Shown: one piece after another, positions 36,268-45,214 of the stretch
Layout: each line of letters begins with the position of its first letter
Numbering within the stretch: the first letter of the stretch is position 1
Assembly (NCBI RefSeq): GCF_025460765.1
Contig: NZ_JAMWEG010000001.1
Location: forward strand, 310,001-374,000
Length of the DNA: 64,000 bases
Reading direction: 5' to 3'
Source of the DNA: Micromonospora sp. MA102
GTDB lineage: Bacteria; Actinomycetota; Actinomycetes; Mycobacteriales; Micromonosporaceae
Made by a program: the position numbers and the translations under genes
Notes under the pieces: generated by a model
What the model was told of the DNA's origin: nothing
Databases searched by the model: none
Seen by the model: only the letters and a program-made list of their open reading frames with translations

Positions 36268-36909
36268 TCAGCTCCAACGGTCGTGAAACAGCGCCATCTC
36301 CACCTCGTCGGGCTCGAGGCCCCGGCGGTGCGCCTGATCCGCCGCCCAGCCCAGGTAGGCCAGCCACTCCCCCGGCACCCAGCCGGACTCGCGACGCACG
36401 CCGGCCTCGACGGGCAGCCGGCGCCGGACGACGCTGTCGAGGATGAGCGGTTGCCGGCCGCCCGCGCCGCGCCGGTAGCCGGCGAAGTAGAGAAGCTTGG
36501 TGAAGAACGCGGGGCCGAGCCGGGGCAGCCGCGACTCCTTGGGGTCACGCAGGCGCTGGTAGGCGGTGCGCAGGGCGTCCTCGTCCGGCGCGGGCGCGCG
36601 CGGGCCGTCGAGCGCGTGTGCCAGCCGCTTGCCGTCCGGGTCGCCCTCCAGGGACCGCGCGGTGCGCCACGGGCCGTAGCCGATCGGGCCGTAACCCCAC
36701 ATGAGCACGGCGCTCAACAACTGCCGCGGGGTGGCCTCGCCGGCGTGCCAGGCCCCGGCAACGGCGAAGACGTCGCGCCGCCACACCTCGCCGGTCTCGG
36801 GGAACCCGTCGGGCCAGGCGTCCGGTGGAAGCGCCTCGCGCCACCTGTCCGGGTGAATGGTGACGGGCTTCAGCTCGCCGGGCAGTGCGGCGCTGGGCGG
36901 CTGGCTCAC
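36268..36909 (-). CDS. OGG-fold 8-oxoguanine DNA glycosylase-like protein
   Basis: A 213-residue protein matching the pattern I know for the OGG-fold glycosylase-like family: LSAVLMWGYGPIGYGPWRTA, then RLGPAFFTKLLYFAGY and LILDSVVRRRL, equivalent to the helix-hairpin-helix and catalytic Lys/Asp region of OGG1-type enzymes. It may excise a damaged or modified base. GTG at 36909 follows AAGGAGGA. It is upstream of an SF1 helicase on the same strand, and the coupling hints at recognition of modified DNA. Activity is not proven by sequence. Confidence 0.75.
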   Translation of the reverse strand: MSQPPSAALPGELKPVTIHPDRWREALPPDAWPDGFPETGEVWRRDVFAVAGAWHAGEATPRQLLSAVLMWGYGPIGYGPWRTARSLEGDPDGKRLAHALDGPRAPAPDEDALRTAYQRLRDPKESRLPRLGPAFFTKLLYFAGYRRGAGGRQPLILDSVVRRRLPVEAGVRRESGWVPGEWLAYLGWAADQAHRRGLEPDEVEMALFHDRWS

Positions 36910-37204
36910 GGCGTCCTCCTTGCTGTGGTGGGATGTCCCGACGCTATGGGCGGAGCCAGAGCTGGGGCCGCCCCGACCCGGCAGATGGCGGTATCACGTC
37001 GCCCATAGTTCGGTGCGCCCGACTCGTGCGCCGGTTGCCGGCGTCGGGGAGAGCTGGCGACGAGGCTCGACGGCTATCACCCGTCCGTGCCATCGGCGTG
37101 CGATTGGGCGAGGACAACAGGGGGTACCCGAAGCCACGGCAGACCGCCGAGACGAAAGCCGCCGAGCCAGTGGCCTGCCGGAGATCCCGGTTGGGGCCGC
37201 CCGC

Positions 37205-37633
37205 CTACGGGTGAGCCAACGGGAGATCCACCTGCTCGCCGAACGGCTCGATGGATCCGTCCCAACCGTTCCAGCCCTGTTGGGTGACCTGCCCGTCCGC
37301 GTAGGTGTATGACCAGTGGGCACCGTCCTCGCCCTCGACAAGGATGGTTCCCGAGCGAACGAACGGCGCAATCGCGACGTAGAAGGCCGTGGCCTGGTCC
37401 GACCACTTGGGGTCGCCCTCGTCGTCGTAGCCGAACTCGATCCAGTCTCCATCGCGCGTGACGGATGCTCCGGCCGCCTCTGCCATGTCGGCCAGCGTGT
37501 CGTTTGTAGGAAGCACATCCGGCTTGAACCAACCGTCTCGTACCGCCATGGCGGCTTGGACAGCGGCGACCGCAGCGACGTCGTCCGACTGCGGGAGGTT
37601 CAACCGGCCCGAAGGCCTCACCAGGTAGCCCAC
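37205..37633 (-). CDS. Hypothetical acidic protein (immunity-protein-like)
   Basis: About 142 residues, acidic and tryptophan-rich (WIEFGYDDEGDPKWSDQATAFY; AHWSYTYADGQVTQQGWNGWDG), with no signal or membrane segment. The composition resembles small immunity or SUKH-like proteins, but I cannot assign a family. The start is uncertain: GTG at 37633 is used, and GTG at 37642 or 37621 are alternatives. It stands alone between two unrelated genes; about 295 bases on its downstream side hold nothing recognised. Confidence 0.6.
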   Translation of the reverse strand: MGYLVRPSGRLNLPQSDDVAAVAAVQAAMAVRDGWFKPDVLPTNDTLADMAEAAGASVTRDGDWIEFGYDDEGDPKWSDQATAFYVAIAPFVRSGTILVEGEDGAHWSYTYADGQVTQQGWNGWDGSIEPFGEQVDLPLAHP

Positions 37634-37852
37634 GGCGCGCACCCTACAGCGGTTCGCCGCCGAGGGGTGCCCGCCAGTTCCCACAGAAGCGTCGGATGCG
37701 GAGTGTCGACCACGCCGACCGGGGAATCATCGGGCAGGTCCAGGACACGTGGTCGGCCTGATCTCGCAGCCAGCCCGTCCGCCGCGGCTCGGCACTGGCC
37801 CTGTGCAAAAACGCCGAGTTGCGCCAGCGCCCGCAGGGCTAGGGTCGGGCGC

Positions 37853-38221
37853 ATGAGTGTGCACACCCGGGTCGTCGCCGACGACTTCCCTGCCACCCTG
37901 CGCTTCTACACCGACCTGCTCGGTGAGCCGGAAACGGTTGTCCCGGATTTCGAGTACGCCAGCTTCGAACAGGACGGCGAGACTGTCCTCGCGATCCTCG
38001 GCCGGCGCGCGGCCGAGGCGGTGCTGCCGGTGGGCCGGGGCGACGGCGGCGTGCTCGTGGTGATTCCCGTGCCCGATGTGGACGCCACCATCGCCGCCCT
38101 GAAGCCCGAGCTGGTGGTGGCCGAGGCCGCCGACCGCCCCGGGTGGGGCGTGCGCTCGGCCTACCTGCGCGACCCGGAGGGCAACCTGGTCGAGGTGCAG
38201 ACCTGGACGGCGCGCCGGTGA
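37853..38221 (+). CDS. VOC-superfamily (glyoxalase-like) protein
   Basis: A 122-residue single-module VOC protein: TRVVADDFPATLRFYTDLLG at the start, VIPVPDVDATIAAL in the middle and LRDPEGNLVEVQTW at the end, including the terminal glutamate metal ligand. It would act as a dimer in lyase, dioxygenase or binding roles; the substrate is unknown. A truncated relative is at 45140. It is followed directly by an epimerase remnant. Confidence 0.88.
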   Translation: MSVHTRVVADDFPATLRFYTDLLGEPETVVPDFEYASFEQDGETVLAILGRRAAEAVLPVGRGDGGVLVVIPVPDVDATIAALKPELVVAEAADRPGWGVRSAYLRDPEGNLVEVQTWTARR

Positions 38222-38282
38222 GGCCATCCGGCGGCGGCACCTTGCGGGGCCGTTCGGTCGGGCCGCGCGGGTAGCAGTCGGG

Positions 38283-38924
38283 CCGGGGGCGAACCTGCTC
38301 GCGGCGGCCCGGGCGGTCGGCGCCCACCGCTTCGTCACCCAGTCGATCGTGCTCGGCTACGGCTACCGCGATCACGGCCCGCGCGTTATCAGCGAGGACG
38401 CCCCGTTCGCCGAGCCGGTGGGCGGCAAGCTCGGCGAGGCGGTGGCCGCGATCCGCGCCACCGAGGAGCAGGTGTTCGCGGCCGACGAGGTGGAGGGCGT
38501 CGCGCTGCGCTACGGGTTCTTCTACGGGCAGGACCGCATGACCAACATGATCGTCAACCTGGTCCGCAAGCGCCGGCTGCCGGTGCCGTCCGGGGGCGGC
38601 TACGCGAATTTCATCTACCTGGAGGACGCCGCCGCGGCGACCGTGGCCGCGCTGGAGAAGGGGCGGGCCGGGCAGGCGTACAACATCGTCGACGACGAGC
38701 CGGTGCGCTGGGGCGACTACCTGGACACCCTCGCTGCCGCGGTGGGGGCGCGCCGGCCGTGGCGGGTCCGGAGCTGGATGCTGCGGCCCATCCCGTACGC
38801 GCACGCCATGATGACCACCTCGATGCGCGTCTCCAACGCCAAGGCCAAGCGCGAGCTGGGCTGGGCTCCGGCGGTGCCGACCTACCGAGAGGGCATCCCG
38901 CTGGTGGCGAGAGCGACCCGCTGA
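38283..38924 (+). pseudogene. N-terminally truncated NAD(P)-dependent epimerase
   Basis: The frame encodes the second half of an extended-SDR epimerase (GANLLAAARAVGAHRFVTQSI, GVALRYGFFYG, FIYLEDAAAATVAALEKG, AYNIVDDEPV). The Rossmann nucleotide-binding N-terminus (GxxGxxG, about 90 residues) is missing, and there is no plausible start before a GTG at 38349. The preceding bases back to the VOC gene stop show no family similarity. It is probably a deletion remnant and not functional. Confidence 0.8.
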
Positions 38925-38961
38925 GCGCCTCCCCATCAGTCGATCCGCTGGGCACCCGCCG

Positions 38962-39825
38962 TCAGTCGATGATGTTCAGCTCGGCCAGGACGTCGTCGGG
39001 GAGGGTCAGCGCGGCGGCGGCGACGTTCTCGCGCAGGTGCGCGACGGAGGAGGTGCCGGGGATGAGCAGGATGTTCGGGGACCGGTGCAGCAGCCACGCC
39101 AGCGCGACCGCCAGCGGGGTGGCCTCCAGGCGGGCGGCGACGGCCTGCAGCTCCTCGGACTGCAGTGGGCTGAAGCCGCCGAGCGGGAAGTAGGGCACGA
39201 AGGCGAGACCCTGCGCCGCGAGGGAGTCGACGAGCGGGTCGTCGTCGCGGTTGGCGATGTTGTAGAAGTTCTGCACGCACACCACCGGCGCGATGGACTG
39301 GGCCTCGGCGACCTGCTCGGCGTTGACGGTGCTGAGCCCGAGGTGCTTGATCAGGCCCTGCTGTTGCAGCTCCGCGAGCACCGTGAACGGCTCCTCGATC
39401 GAGCCGGGGGTGGGCCGGTCGAACCCGCCGACGCGCAGGTTGACCACGTCGAGCACGTCGAGGCCGAGGCGCTGCAGGTTGTCGTGGACGGCCTGACGGA
39501 GCTGCTCGGGAGCGAGGGCCTGCGGCCAGTTGCCCTCGGCGTCGCGCAGCGCCCCGACCTTGGTGACGATGTGCAGGTCCTCGGGGTACGGGTGCAGGGC
39601 CTCCCGGATGATCTCGTTGGTGACGTACGGGCCGTAGTAGTCGGACGTGTCGATGTGGTTGATGCCCAGGTCGACGACCTCGCGCAGCACGGCGATGGCC
39701 GCGTCGCGGTCGGCCGGCGGACCGAAGACATGGGGGCCGGCCAACTGCATCGCGCCGTACCCCATCCGGGTGACCGTCAAATCGCCCATGCGGAACGTGC
39801 CGCCGGGCAGGCTGGTCGATGTCAT
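38962..39825 (-). CDS. Aldo/keto reductase (YdbC/pyridoxal reductase-like)
   Basis: A 287-residue AKR: HIDTSDYYGPYVTNEIIREAL (Asp, Tyr), VTKVGALRDAEG (Lys), LDVVNLRVGG (His replaced by Asn at the usual LxH position) and the C-terminal LLIPGTSSVAHLREN cofactor site. The NLR in place of the catalytic His places it in the YdbC/pyridoxal-reductase-like group. The start at 39825 has GAGAGGAATT upstream. Monocistronic. The substrate is unknown. Confidence 0.9.
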   Translation of the reverse strand: MTSTSLPGGTFRMGDLTVTRMGYGAMQLAGPHVFGPPADRDAAIAVLREVVDLGINHIDTSDYYGPYVTNEIIREALHPYPEDLHIVTKVGALRDAEGNWPQALAPEQLRQAVHDNLQRLGLDVLDVVNLRVGGFDRPTPGSIEEPFTVLAELQQQGLIKHLGLSTVNAEQVAEAQSIAPVVCVQNFYNIANRDDDPLVDSLAAQGLAFVPYFPLGGFSPLQSEELQAVAARLEATPLAVALAWLLHRSPNILLIPGTSSVAHLRENVAAAALTLPDDVLAELNIID

Positions 39826-39986
39826 GAGAATTCCTCTCCCTGTTGTCGCAAACCCGCAAGCTTCCCGCCGACCCGGTGAGCAAACCCTCGCGCCGGCCAG
39901 GGAGCGCCCCATCGCTCGACCTCGAGCCCCGGATCCTGGTCGGCCAGAGCGCCCGGTGAGGGACCCGGGCGAGCGTGCCACCAGCC

Positions 39987-40625
39987 TTACCGTCGCACCA
40001 ACAGGTACGAGCGCTGGCTGGGGTGCTCGACGCCGGCCTGCGCCGCTCGGTCGAGCCGTGCGGCGCAGTCGAGACCGGCTCGGGTCAGGGCCGCCATCTC
40101 GACCGCCGGGTCGAGGAAGCGGAAGGTCAGGTCGACCGGATGACCCCACCACTCGGTCAAGGTCGTCGCCTCACCGACACCGGTGTCGGCGTCGCTGGTG
40201 TGGAAGGCGATCAGGGCGTGACCGCCCGGACGCAGGACGCGCGCGAACTCGGCGTAGGCGGCGGCCCGGCCGGGTCCGTCGAGGTGGATCACCGCGTACA
40301 GGCAGAGGATCCCGGCCACCGAACGGGATCGGATCGGCAGCGCGGTCATGTCCGCCGCGGCGAACGGCAGCGAGGTGGCTCGATGCGCGACGCCGGCCAT
40401 CGCCGCCGAGAGGTCCAGGCCGACGGTACGGGCGGCGCGGCCGGCCAGGTACGCCGTCACGTGTCCGGGTCCGCAGCCCACGTCGAGGACGGGCCCACCG
40501 GCGGTCAGCTCCGCGAAGGCGTCCAGCAGGGCCCGGTCGAGTGGCTTGCCCCGCAACTCGTCGCCGATTTCGGCGGCGTAGCGCTCGGCCACCGCGTCGT
40601 AGCTGCGCCGCGTACCCATGGTCAT
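39987..40625 (-). CDS. SAM-dependent class I methyltransferase
   Basis: A 212-residue methyltransferase with motif I VLDVGCGPGHVTAYL, an acidic VGLDLSAAM post-motif and FARVLRPGGHALIAFH. The N-terminus SYDAVAERYAAEIGDEL is typical of UbiE/Methyltransf_11-like enzymes. ATG 40625 overlaps the stop of the membrane-protein gene (ATGA). Another ATG at 40619 is equally open. The acceptor is unknown. Confidence 0.9.
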   Translation of the reverse strand: MTMGTRRSYDAVAERYAAEIGDELRGKPLDRALLDAFAELTAGGPVLDVGCGPGHVTAYLAGRAARTVGLDLSAAMAGVAHRATSLPFAAADMTALPIRSRSVAGILCLYAVIHLDGPGRAAAYAEFARVLRPGGHALIAFHTSDADTGVGEATTLTEWWGHPVDLTFRFLDPAVEMAALTRAGLDCAARLDRAAQAGVEHPSQRSYLLVRR

Positions 40626-41176
40626 CGGCACGAGGGGTCGTCGAAGTCGGCCTCGTCGGCCCGGGTCAGGTCGAACGACGCCGTCGGTGATCCGGCGGCT
40701 GCCGTGCCATCGGCGGCGACCGTGGTGAACGACGTCCGGATCCGGAGCAGGTCGCCGTCCCAGTCGCCGTCGAGTTCGTTCAAGCGCACGCCCGGCCCGG
40801 TGTCCTGGGAGCGGGGGCGCAGCGAGAAGCGGGTGCCGCGCCAGTTGAGCGTGTCCCCCCAGATCTCGTAGGTCTCGGCCCGCCCGGCCTGGCAGACCTT
40901 CGCGCCGCCCCGGAGATCCGGGCAGTCGCCGCAGCGGTCGGTCGAGCTGGGCTTGTCGTCGGCCAGGTGCAGCACGACCCGCCGGTCGTCGCCGGGGCCG
41001 TAGGGCACCACGCCCTGCCAGTAGCCGGTCAGCGCCGGTTTGCCTGGCAGCGCCAGGGCCCACGGGTTCGCCACGAAGTGAAGCCCGTAGACCAGGCCGA
41101 GGCCGACGACGATCAGCCCGCCGAACATGGCGAAGAAGCGCACCTTGTTGGGCTTGCGCCGCGGTCGGACGGCCAT
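40622..41176 (-). CDS. Membrane-anchored hypothetical protein
   Basis: A 184-residue protein with a basic N-terminus (RPRRKPNKVR), one membrane helix (FFAMFGGLIVVGLGLVYGLHFV) and an extracytoplasmic beta-rich domain with four cysteines (CGDCPDL, KVCQAG and the terminal SCR). No known family. AAGGAG precedes ATG 41176. It is upstream of, and overlapping with, the methyltransferase gene. Confidence 0.8.
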   Translation of the reverse strand: MAVRPRRKPNKVRFFAMFGGLIVVGLGLVYGLHFVANPWALALPGKPALTGYWQGVVPYGPGDDRRVVLHLADDKPSSTDRCGDCPDLRGGAKVCQAGRAETYEIWGDTLNWRGTRFSLRPRSQDTGPGVRLNELDGDWDGDLLRIRTSFTTVAADGTAAAGSPTASFDLTRADEADFDDPSCR

Positions 41177-41330
41177 TCGAATCTCCTTCGCGTCGGCCCA
41201 CACCGTAGGCGCCACGATCGTTCGCCCGCTGCCCCATCAAGGGCGAAGGAAAGAAGGCGTCGGTAAGAATCGGCCCTCCGGGCGCACTACCTGGTGACGA
41301 GACACCTTCACGGCGAAGGAGAAGGAGCCA

Positions 41331-41876
41331 GTGACGCATGCCGAACCAAACGAGCGGTTCACCGCCCTCTACCACGCGCACCACGCTCAGGTGTACGCGT
41401 ACGCGGTGAGCCGGGCGGGACGCAAGCTCGCCGACGACGTGGTCGCGGACACCTTCCTGGTGGCCTGGCGCAGGCTGGACGCCATACCTGCCGCACCGCT
41501 GCCGTGGCTGCTGGGCGTGGCCCGCAACGTGATCCGCGAACGTTACCGCGACGACATCCGTCAGGCGGGCCTCGCCACCGAGCTGCGCGCGTGGGTCGCG
41601 GAGGCGGACGCTGACATCGCCGACGGCGTCGCCGAACGAGCGGCGATGCTGGCCGCGCTCGCGGGCCTCGGCGAGGACGACCGGGAGGCGCTGACGCTGA
41701 CGGCCTGGCAGGGCCTGTCCGCCAAGGCCGCCGCCCGCGTCGTCGGCTGCTCGACCGCAACCTTCTTCGTACGCCTGCACCGGGCCCGCAAACGCCTGGA
41801 ACAGGCCATGTCCGACGCCGTCACGGTGGACCGCCACCCCCCCGTCCGAATTCCTGATCAGGAGTACGCCCGATGA
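41331..41876 (+). CDS. ECF RNA polymerase sigma factor
   Basis: A 181-residue group IV sigma factor. Region 2 spans about residues 8-75 (FTALYHAHHAQVYAYAVSR, DDVVADTFLVAWRRLD) and region 4 about 112-165 (LGEDDREALTLTAWQGLSAKAAARVVGCSTATFFVRLHRARKRL). The GTG start at 41331 has GAAGGAG upstream. It overlaps the downstream CU044_5270-type gene (ATGA), its likely membrane partner or regulator. The regulon is unknown. Confidence 0.95.
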   Translation: MTHAEPNERFTALYHAHHAQVYAYAVSRAGRKLADDVVADTFLVAWRRLDAIPAAPLPWLLGVARNVIRERYRDDIRQAGLATELRAWVAEADADIADGVAERAAMLAALAGLGEDDREALTLTAWQGLSAKAAARVVGCSTATFFVRLHRARKRLEQAMSDAVTVDRHPPVRIPDQEYAR

Positions 41877-42832
41877 GTCACCGCGACACCCTGCAGGCGC
41901 TGGCCGACGCCCGCCCGCGCAGCCTCGACCCCTCCGGCCGGCCGGACCCCGCCCTGATCATGGCGCAACCCCGGCCGGAATCCACCACCCGCACCGCCCG
42001 CCGGCCGGTACGCCCGCTCGTGCTGGCGGGCGCGCTGCCTGCCGTGGCGCTCGCCGCGGCGGGCGCCATCCTGCTGAACAACGCGTCCGGGCCCAGGGCG
42101 CCCCTGGTTCAGCCGGCGGTTTCGTCGCCCGCCCCGGTTGACGTGCCCGCCGACGCCGGCGGCCTGCTGCTGGTCGCCGCCGAACAGAGCGAGTCCGCAC
42201 CCGCCGCCGCCGGCCGCTACTGGGTGGTACGGGCCGAGCACGGCGAAGGCACCCGGCGCGTTCAGGACGAGCGGTGGCTGGCCGCCGCGCCGGACCTGCC
42301 CTCGGCCGCGTACGTCCGGGATGCCGACGGTGGCTCGTGGACCTCCCGGCCGATGCAGGGCCACACCGCGGAGAACAACTTCCTGCTCGCCGGGACGCCC
42401 CGTTCCGCCCGAGAACTGGCCACACTGCCGACCACCCCGGCGAAGCTCAAGGACAAGCTGCTCGCCTGGTACGCCGACACCGGCGCCACCGAGGGACGCG
42501 ACCAGTTCCTCTTCTACTCCGGCGCCGCCCTCGTCCTCGACCTGCCGGTGTCCCCGCAGGTGCGCGCGGCGGCGTACCGGATGCTCGCCGCGATGCCCTG
42601 GGTGACGTCGCTGGGCCGGGTGACTGACCAGCTCGGCCGGCCCGGCGTGGCCGTGACAGTCACCCGTCAAGGCGACTTCGGCAAGGCGCAGACCCGTCTG
42701 ATCATCGACCCCACGACCGGACAGGCACTGGCCCAGGAGACCTGGGTCGCGGACAGCCCGGCGAGCTGGACCGCGGTGATCGCCGCGCGATGGTCCGACG
42801 ATGGTCTGCCGCAGGCGTCCGCACTGCGCTGA
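41873..42832 (+). CDS. CU044_5270-type membrane protein, sigma-factor partner
   Basis: A 319-residue protein. The cytoplasmic N-terminus (about 45 residues) has RPRSLDPSGRPDP, one membrane helix follows (LVLAGALPAVALAAAGAILL), then an extracellular domain with YWVVRAEHGEG, WTSRPMQG and a LIIDPTTGQALAQE motif that ends the CU044_5270 family. Overlap with the ECF sigma gene suggests an anti-sigma or signal-sensing role (known layout for the family, function inferred). A terminator hairpin follows. Confidence 0.88.
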   Translation: MSHRDTLQALADARPRSLDPSGRPDPALIMAQPRPESTTRTARRPVRPLVLAGALPAVALAAAGAILLNNASGPRAPLVQPAVSSPAPVDVPADAGGLLLVAAEQSESAPAAAGRYWVVRAEHGEGTRRVQDERWLAAAPDLPSAAYVRDADGGSWTSRPMQGHTAENNFLLAGTPRSARELATLPTTPAKLKDKLLAWYADTGATEGRDQFLFYSGAALVLDLPVSPQVRAAAYRMLAAMPWVTSLGRVTDQLGRPGVAVTVTRQGDFGKAQTRLIIDPTTGQALAQETWVADSPASWTAVIAARWSDDGLPQASALR

Positions 42833-42851
42833 CAGCACCGAGCAAACACAA

Positions 42852-42881
42852 GGCGGTGCGGCCTGACCAGGCCGCACCGCC
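42852..42881. terminator. Bidirectional terminator hairpin
   Basis: A perfect 12-base stem (GGCGGTGCGGCC and its reverse complement) with a 6-base TGACCA loop lies between convergent genes. Confidence 0.8.
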
Positions 42882-42950
42882 ACGTTCCTGGTCGCTGCTC
42901 TCCATCCTCGAAAGCTGGTCCACGTCAGGGGCCGCTGCGATGCGGCGGCC

Positions 42951-43826
42951 TCAGCCGAGGTGCCGGTGCAGGAACGCGGCCGCGCCGTCCGCCGCGTCGG
43001 TGACGTACGGCTCCACGTCGTAGAGGTCAATGTGCTGGGCGGCGTCCAGCCAGACGATCTCCTTCGCACCGGCCGCCCGGCGGTGCAGCTCCGCGGCGAG
43101 TTCGGGCGCGCAGTAGGCGTCGACCCGGCCGTGCACCACCAGCAGCGGGGTCGCGCCGAGCAGCGGGGCCGCGCCGAGCGCGTCGAACGTCATCAGCGAG
43201 TGCAGCGAACCTCGGGTCACCTGGTTGCGCCAGTGCGGCGAGGCGGACCGGTTGGTGCCGTAGTAGGCGTACGGCTCATCGCCGCCCATCGCCGCCTCCG
43301 CGCCGCCGGGCGCGACGGCGGGCAGAAATTCGTCGTACGTGTCGAGAAAGCCGGCGAGCGCCGAGCGGTAGTTGTCGACCCCCATCCGCTCGACGAACCA
43401 GGCCGGGCTGTTGTAACCGCCGGCGATGCCGACCACCGCCTTCACCCGGGGGTTCTCCGCCGCGGCCCGGACCGCGTAGCCGCCGCCGAGGCAGACGCCG
43501 ACCAGGCCGATCCGGTCCGGGTCCACCTCCGGCCGGGTTCGCAGCAGCTCGACGGCCGCCCGCAGGTCGGCGAGCTTGCCCTGGCTGTCCTCGTGCCCCG
43601 GGCGGCCGCCGCTCTCGCCGAAGCCGCGATGGTCGAAGGCGAGGGTGACGAAGCCGGCCCGGGTGAGCCGGTCCGCGTACGTCCCGGCGACCTGGTCCTT
43701 GACCCCGGTGAACGGCCCGGTGAGGGCGACCGCCGGCGCCGGCCCGGCAACGGCCGGAAGTCGCAGCTCGCCCACCAGGTCGATGCCGTCGCTGGTGAAG
43801 GCGACACGCTGCTCCTGGGTGCTCAT
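42951..43826 (-). CDS. Alpha/beta hydrolase, dienelactone-hydrolase-like
   Basis: A 291-residue hydrolase. The nucleophile elbow is GVCLGGG with C112 in place of serine, as in dienelactone hydrolases. The acid is likely the Asp in VHGRVDAY and the base the His in DAAQHIDLYD. It is similar to DLH/UPF0227-type serine/cysteine hydrolases such as YcjY-like proteins. It follows the MBL-fold gene with ATGA overlap, and both are divergent from an HxlR regulator, so this is a small catabolic or detoxification unit (inference). Confidence 0.88.
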   Translation of the reverse strand: MSTQEQRVAFTSDGIDLVGELRLPAVAGPAPAVALTGPFTGVKDQVAGTYADRLTRAGFVTLAFDHRGFGESGGRPGHEDSQGKLADLRAAVELLRTRPEVDPDRIGLVGVCLGGGYAVRAAAENPRVKAVVGIAGGYNSPAWFVERMGVDNYRSALAGFLDTYDEFLPAVAPGGAEAAMGGDEPYAYYGTNRSASPHWRNQVTRGSLHSLMTFDALGAAPLLGATPLLVVHGRVDAYCAPELAAELHRRAAGAKEIVWLDAAQHIDLYDVEPYVTDAADGAAAFLHRHLG

Positions 43827-44659
43827 GCGGGCACCGCCTCGGCGGCCAGCTCGGCGGCGACGGCGTCGGCGCCGAGGCCGACCAGCCAGCTCAGCGGCAC
43901 CTCCGGCAGGAACCGGGTCATGAGCTCGGTCAGCTCCTGCCGCTGCGGCTCACCGAGCGTCGGTGCGCCGTCGGCGATCCGGCGGACGGCCTCCCGGTAC
44001 ATCAGCAGGTACCGCCGCTGCGCGGCCAGCAGGCACCCGTCGCTCGGCGCGCCGTGCCCCGGGTAGAGCGGGAGGCCGTCCAGCTCACCGGTGAGCCGGT
44101 CGAGGGCGGCCAGCCAGCGGCCGGTGTGCCCGTCGGCGGTGTAGGAGTGGGTGCCGTCGAAGGCGAGGTCGCCGATGAAGGCCACCCGCCGGTCGCCGCC
44201 GGCCACCAGCAGGTACGAGTCGGCGTGGCTCTCCGCGGCGCCGACGTCGTGCACCGCGATCCGCAGCCCGGCCACCTCGACGGTGCCGCCGACCGGCAGC
44301 GGGTGGTCCGGGACGCGGTACCGGTCGGGCCACTCGTCGCCGTACACGGGCTGCCACTGCGCCCGCTTCGGCTCGGCGACCTCGGCGATCGCCTCGGCCA
44401 CCGCAGCGGCGGCGTAGACCGGAACGTCGTCGGCCACCACGTACGGCAGGCCGTTGAAGTGGTCCGGGTGGGCGTGGGTGACGAACGCGGCCAGCAGCGG
44501 CTTGCGCAGCGCCGCGAGCCGGGCCGCGAGGGCCCGCGCGTCGGAGACCAGCAGGTTCGCGTCGACGAGCACCACACCGTCGGCGGTCTCCAGGAGGTAG
44601 CTGTTGGCGAAGATGCCGCTCTCGGCGGCGGTGTAGGTGTGGATGCGGAACTCGGTCAC
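43823..44659 (-). CDS. MBL-fold metallo-hydrolase
   Basis: A 278-residue metallo-beta-lactamase-fold enzyme: the HAHPDH metal motif (VTHAHPDHFNG), VHDVGAAESHADSY, VAFIGDLAF (Asp ligand) and YPGHGAPS (His ligand). No signal peptide. GTG at 44659 is taken as the start; an upstream frame to 44725 is less natural. It is cotranscribed with the DLH-like hydrolase and divergent from the HxlR regulator at 44782. The substrate is unknown. Confidence 0.9.
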   Translation of the reverse strand: MTEFRIHTYTAAESGIFANSYLLETADGVVLVDANLLVSDARALAARLAALRKPLLAAFVTHAHPDHFNGLPYVVADDVPVYAAAAVAEAIAEVAEPKRAQWQPVYGDEWPDRYRVPDHPLPVGGTVEVAGLRIAVHDVGAAESHADSYLLVAGGDRRVAFIGDLAFDGTHSYTADGHTGRWLAALDRLTGELDGLPLYPGHGAPSDGCLLAAQRRYLLMYREAVRRIADGAPTLGEPQRQELTELMTRFLPEVPLSWLVGLGADAVAAELAAEAVPA

Positions 44660-44781
44660 GGTCGACCATCCGATCGGCGTCGGCGAACTAGAGTCGACTC
44701 CGACGCTAGGGCGGCTCACGGGCACCGACCAGACGGCACTTTCCGGTGCCCTTGCCGGCGATCCGCCGATCGGGAGGTCCG

Positions 44782-45117
44782 ATGGTTCTCGTCATTCCCG
44801 ACGTACTTCAGGAGAGCTGCTCGACCCGGCAGGCGCTGGAACGGTTCGCGGCGAAGTGGCGGGTCCTGCTGATCTACGCGCTGCTGGCCGGGCCGCAGCG
44901 GCACGCCCAGCTGCGCCGCCGCCTTCCGGGCATCAGCCAGAAGGTGCTCACCGAGACGTTGCGCGGGATGGAGGCCGACGGGCTGGTGCGCCGCCGGGTG
45001 GTCAAGGCCAGCGCGCCGCAGCACGTCGAGTACGAGCTCACCGACCTCGGGCACACGCTGGAGAAACCACTCGCGGCGATCTGCGAGTGGGCGGCGAGCC
45101 AGCCGTCAGCCGACTGA
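44782..45117 (+). CDS. HxlR-family transcriptional regulator
   Basis: A 111-residue winged-helix regulator: LERFAAKWRVLLIYALLAGPQRHAQLRRRLPGISQKVLTETLRGMEADGLVRR, followed by the wing VEYELTDLGHTLEKPL. C13 at the usual position (ESCSTRQAL) is the redox/electrophile-sensing cysteine seen in several HxlR proteins. GGGAGG precedes the ATG. It is divergent from the MBL/hydrolase pair and probably regulates it, perhaps in response to reactive aldehydes or quinones (inference). Confidence 0.93.
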   Translation: MVLVIPDVLQESCSTRQALERFAAKWRVLLIYALLAGPQRHAQLRRRLPGISQKVLTETLRGMEADGLVRRRVVKASAPQHVEYELTDLGHTLEKPLAAICEWAASQPSAD

Positions 45118-45139
45118 GAGGCGGAACTGGGGTCGGGGC

Positions 45140-45211
45140 GTGAGCCCGCACGCCCGCATCATCGCCGACGACTTTACGGCCACCCTGCGCTTCTACTCCA
45201 GCCTGCTCGCC
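45140..45211 (+). pseudogene. Truncated VOC-protein stub
   Basis: GTG at 45140 opens a 24-codon segment (SPHARIIADDFTATLRFYSSLLA) clearly homologous to the first 24 residues of the VOC protein at 37853. Similarity stops abruptly at the 3' end of the opposite-strand gene at 45215. It is a remnant left by a deletion or insertion, and too short to function. Confidence 0.75.
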
Positions 45212-45214
45212 AAG

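Noticed and set aside
35581..37008. Plus-strand frame of 475 codons across the helicase/OGG-like pair
   Set aside because: Shadow of two minus-strand genes with complete helicase and glycosylase-like motifs.
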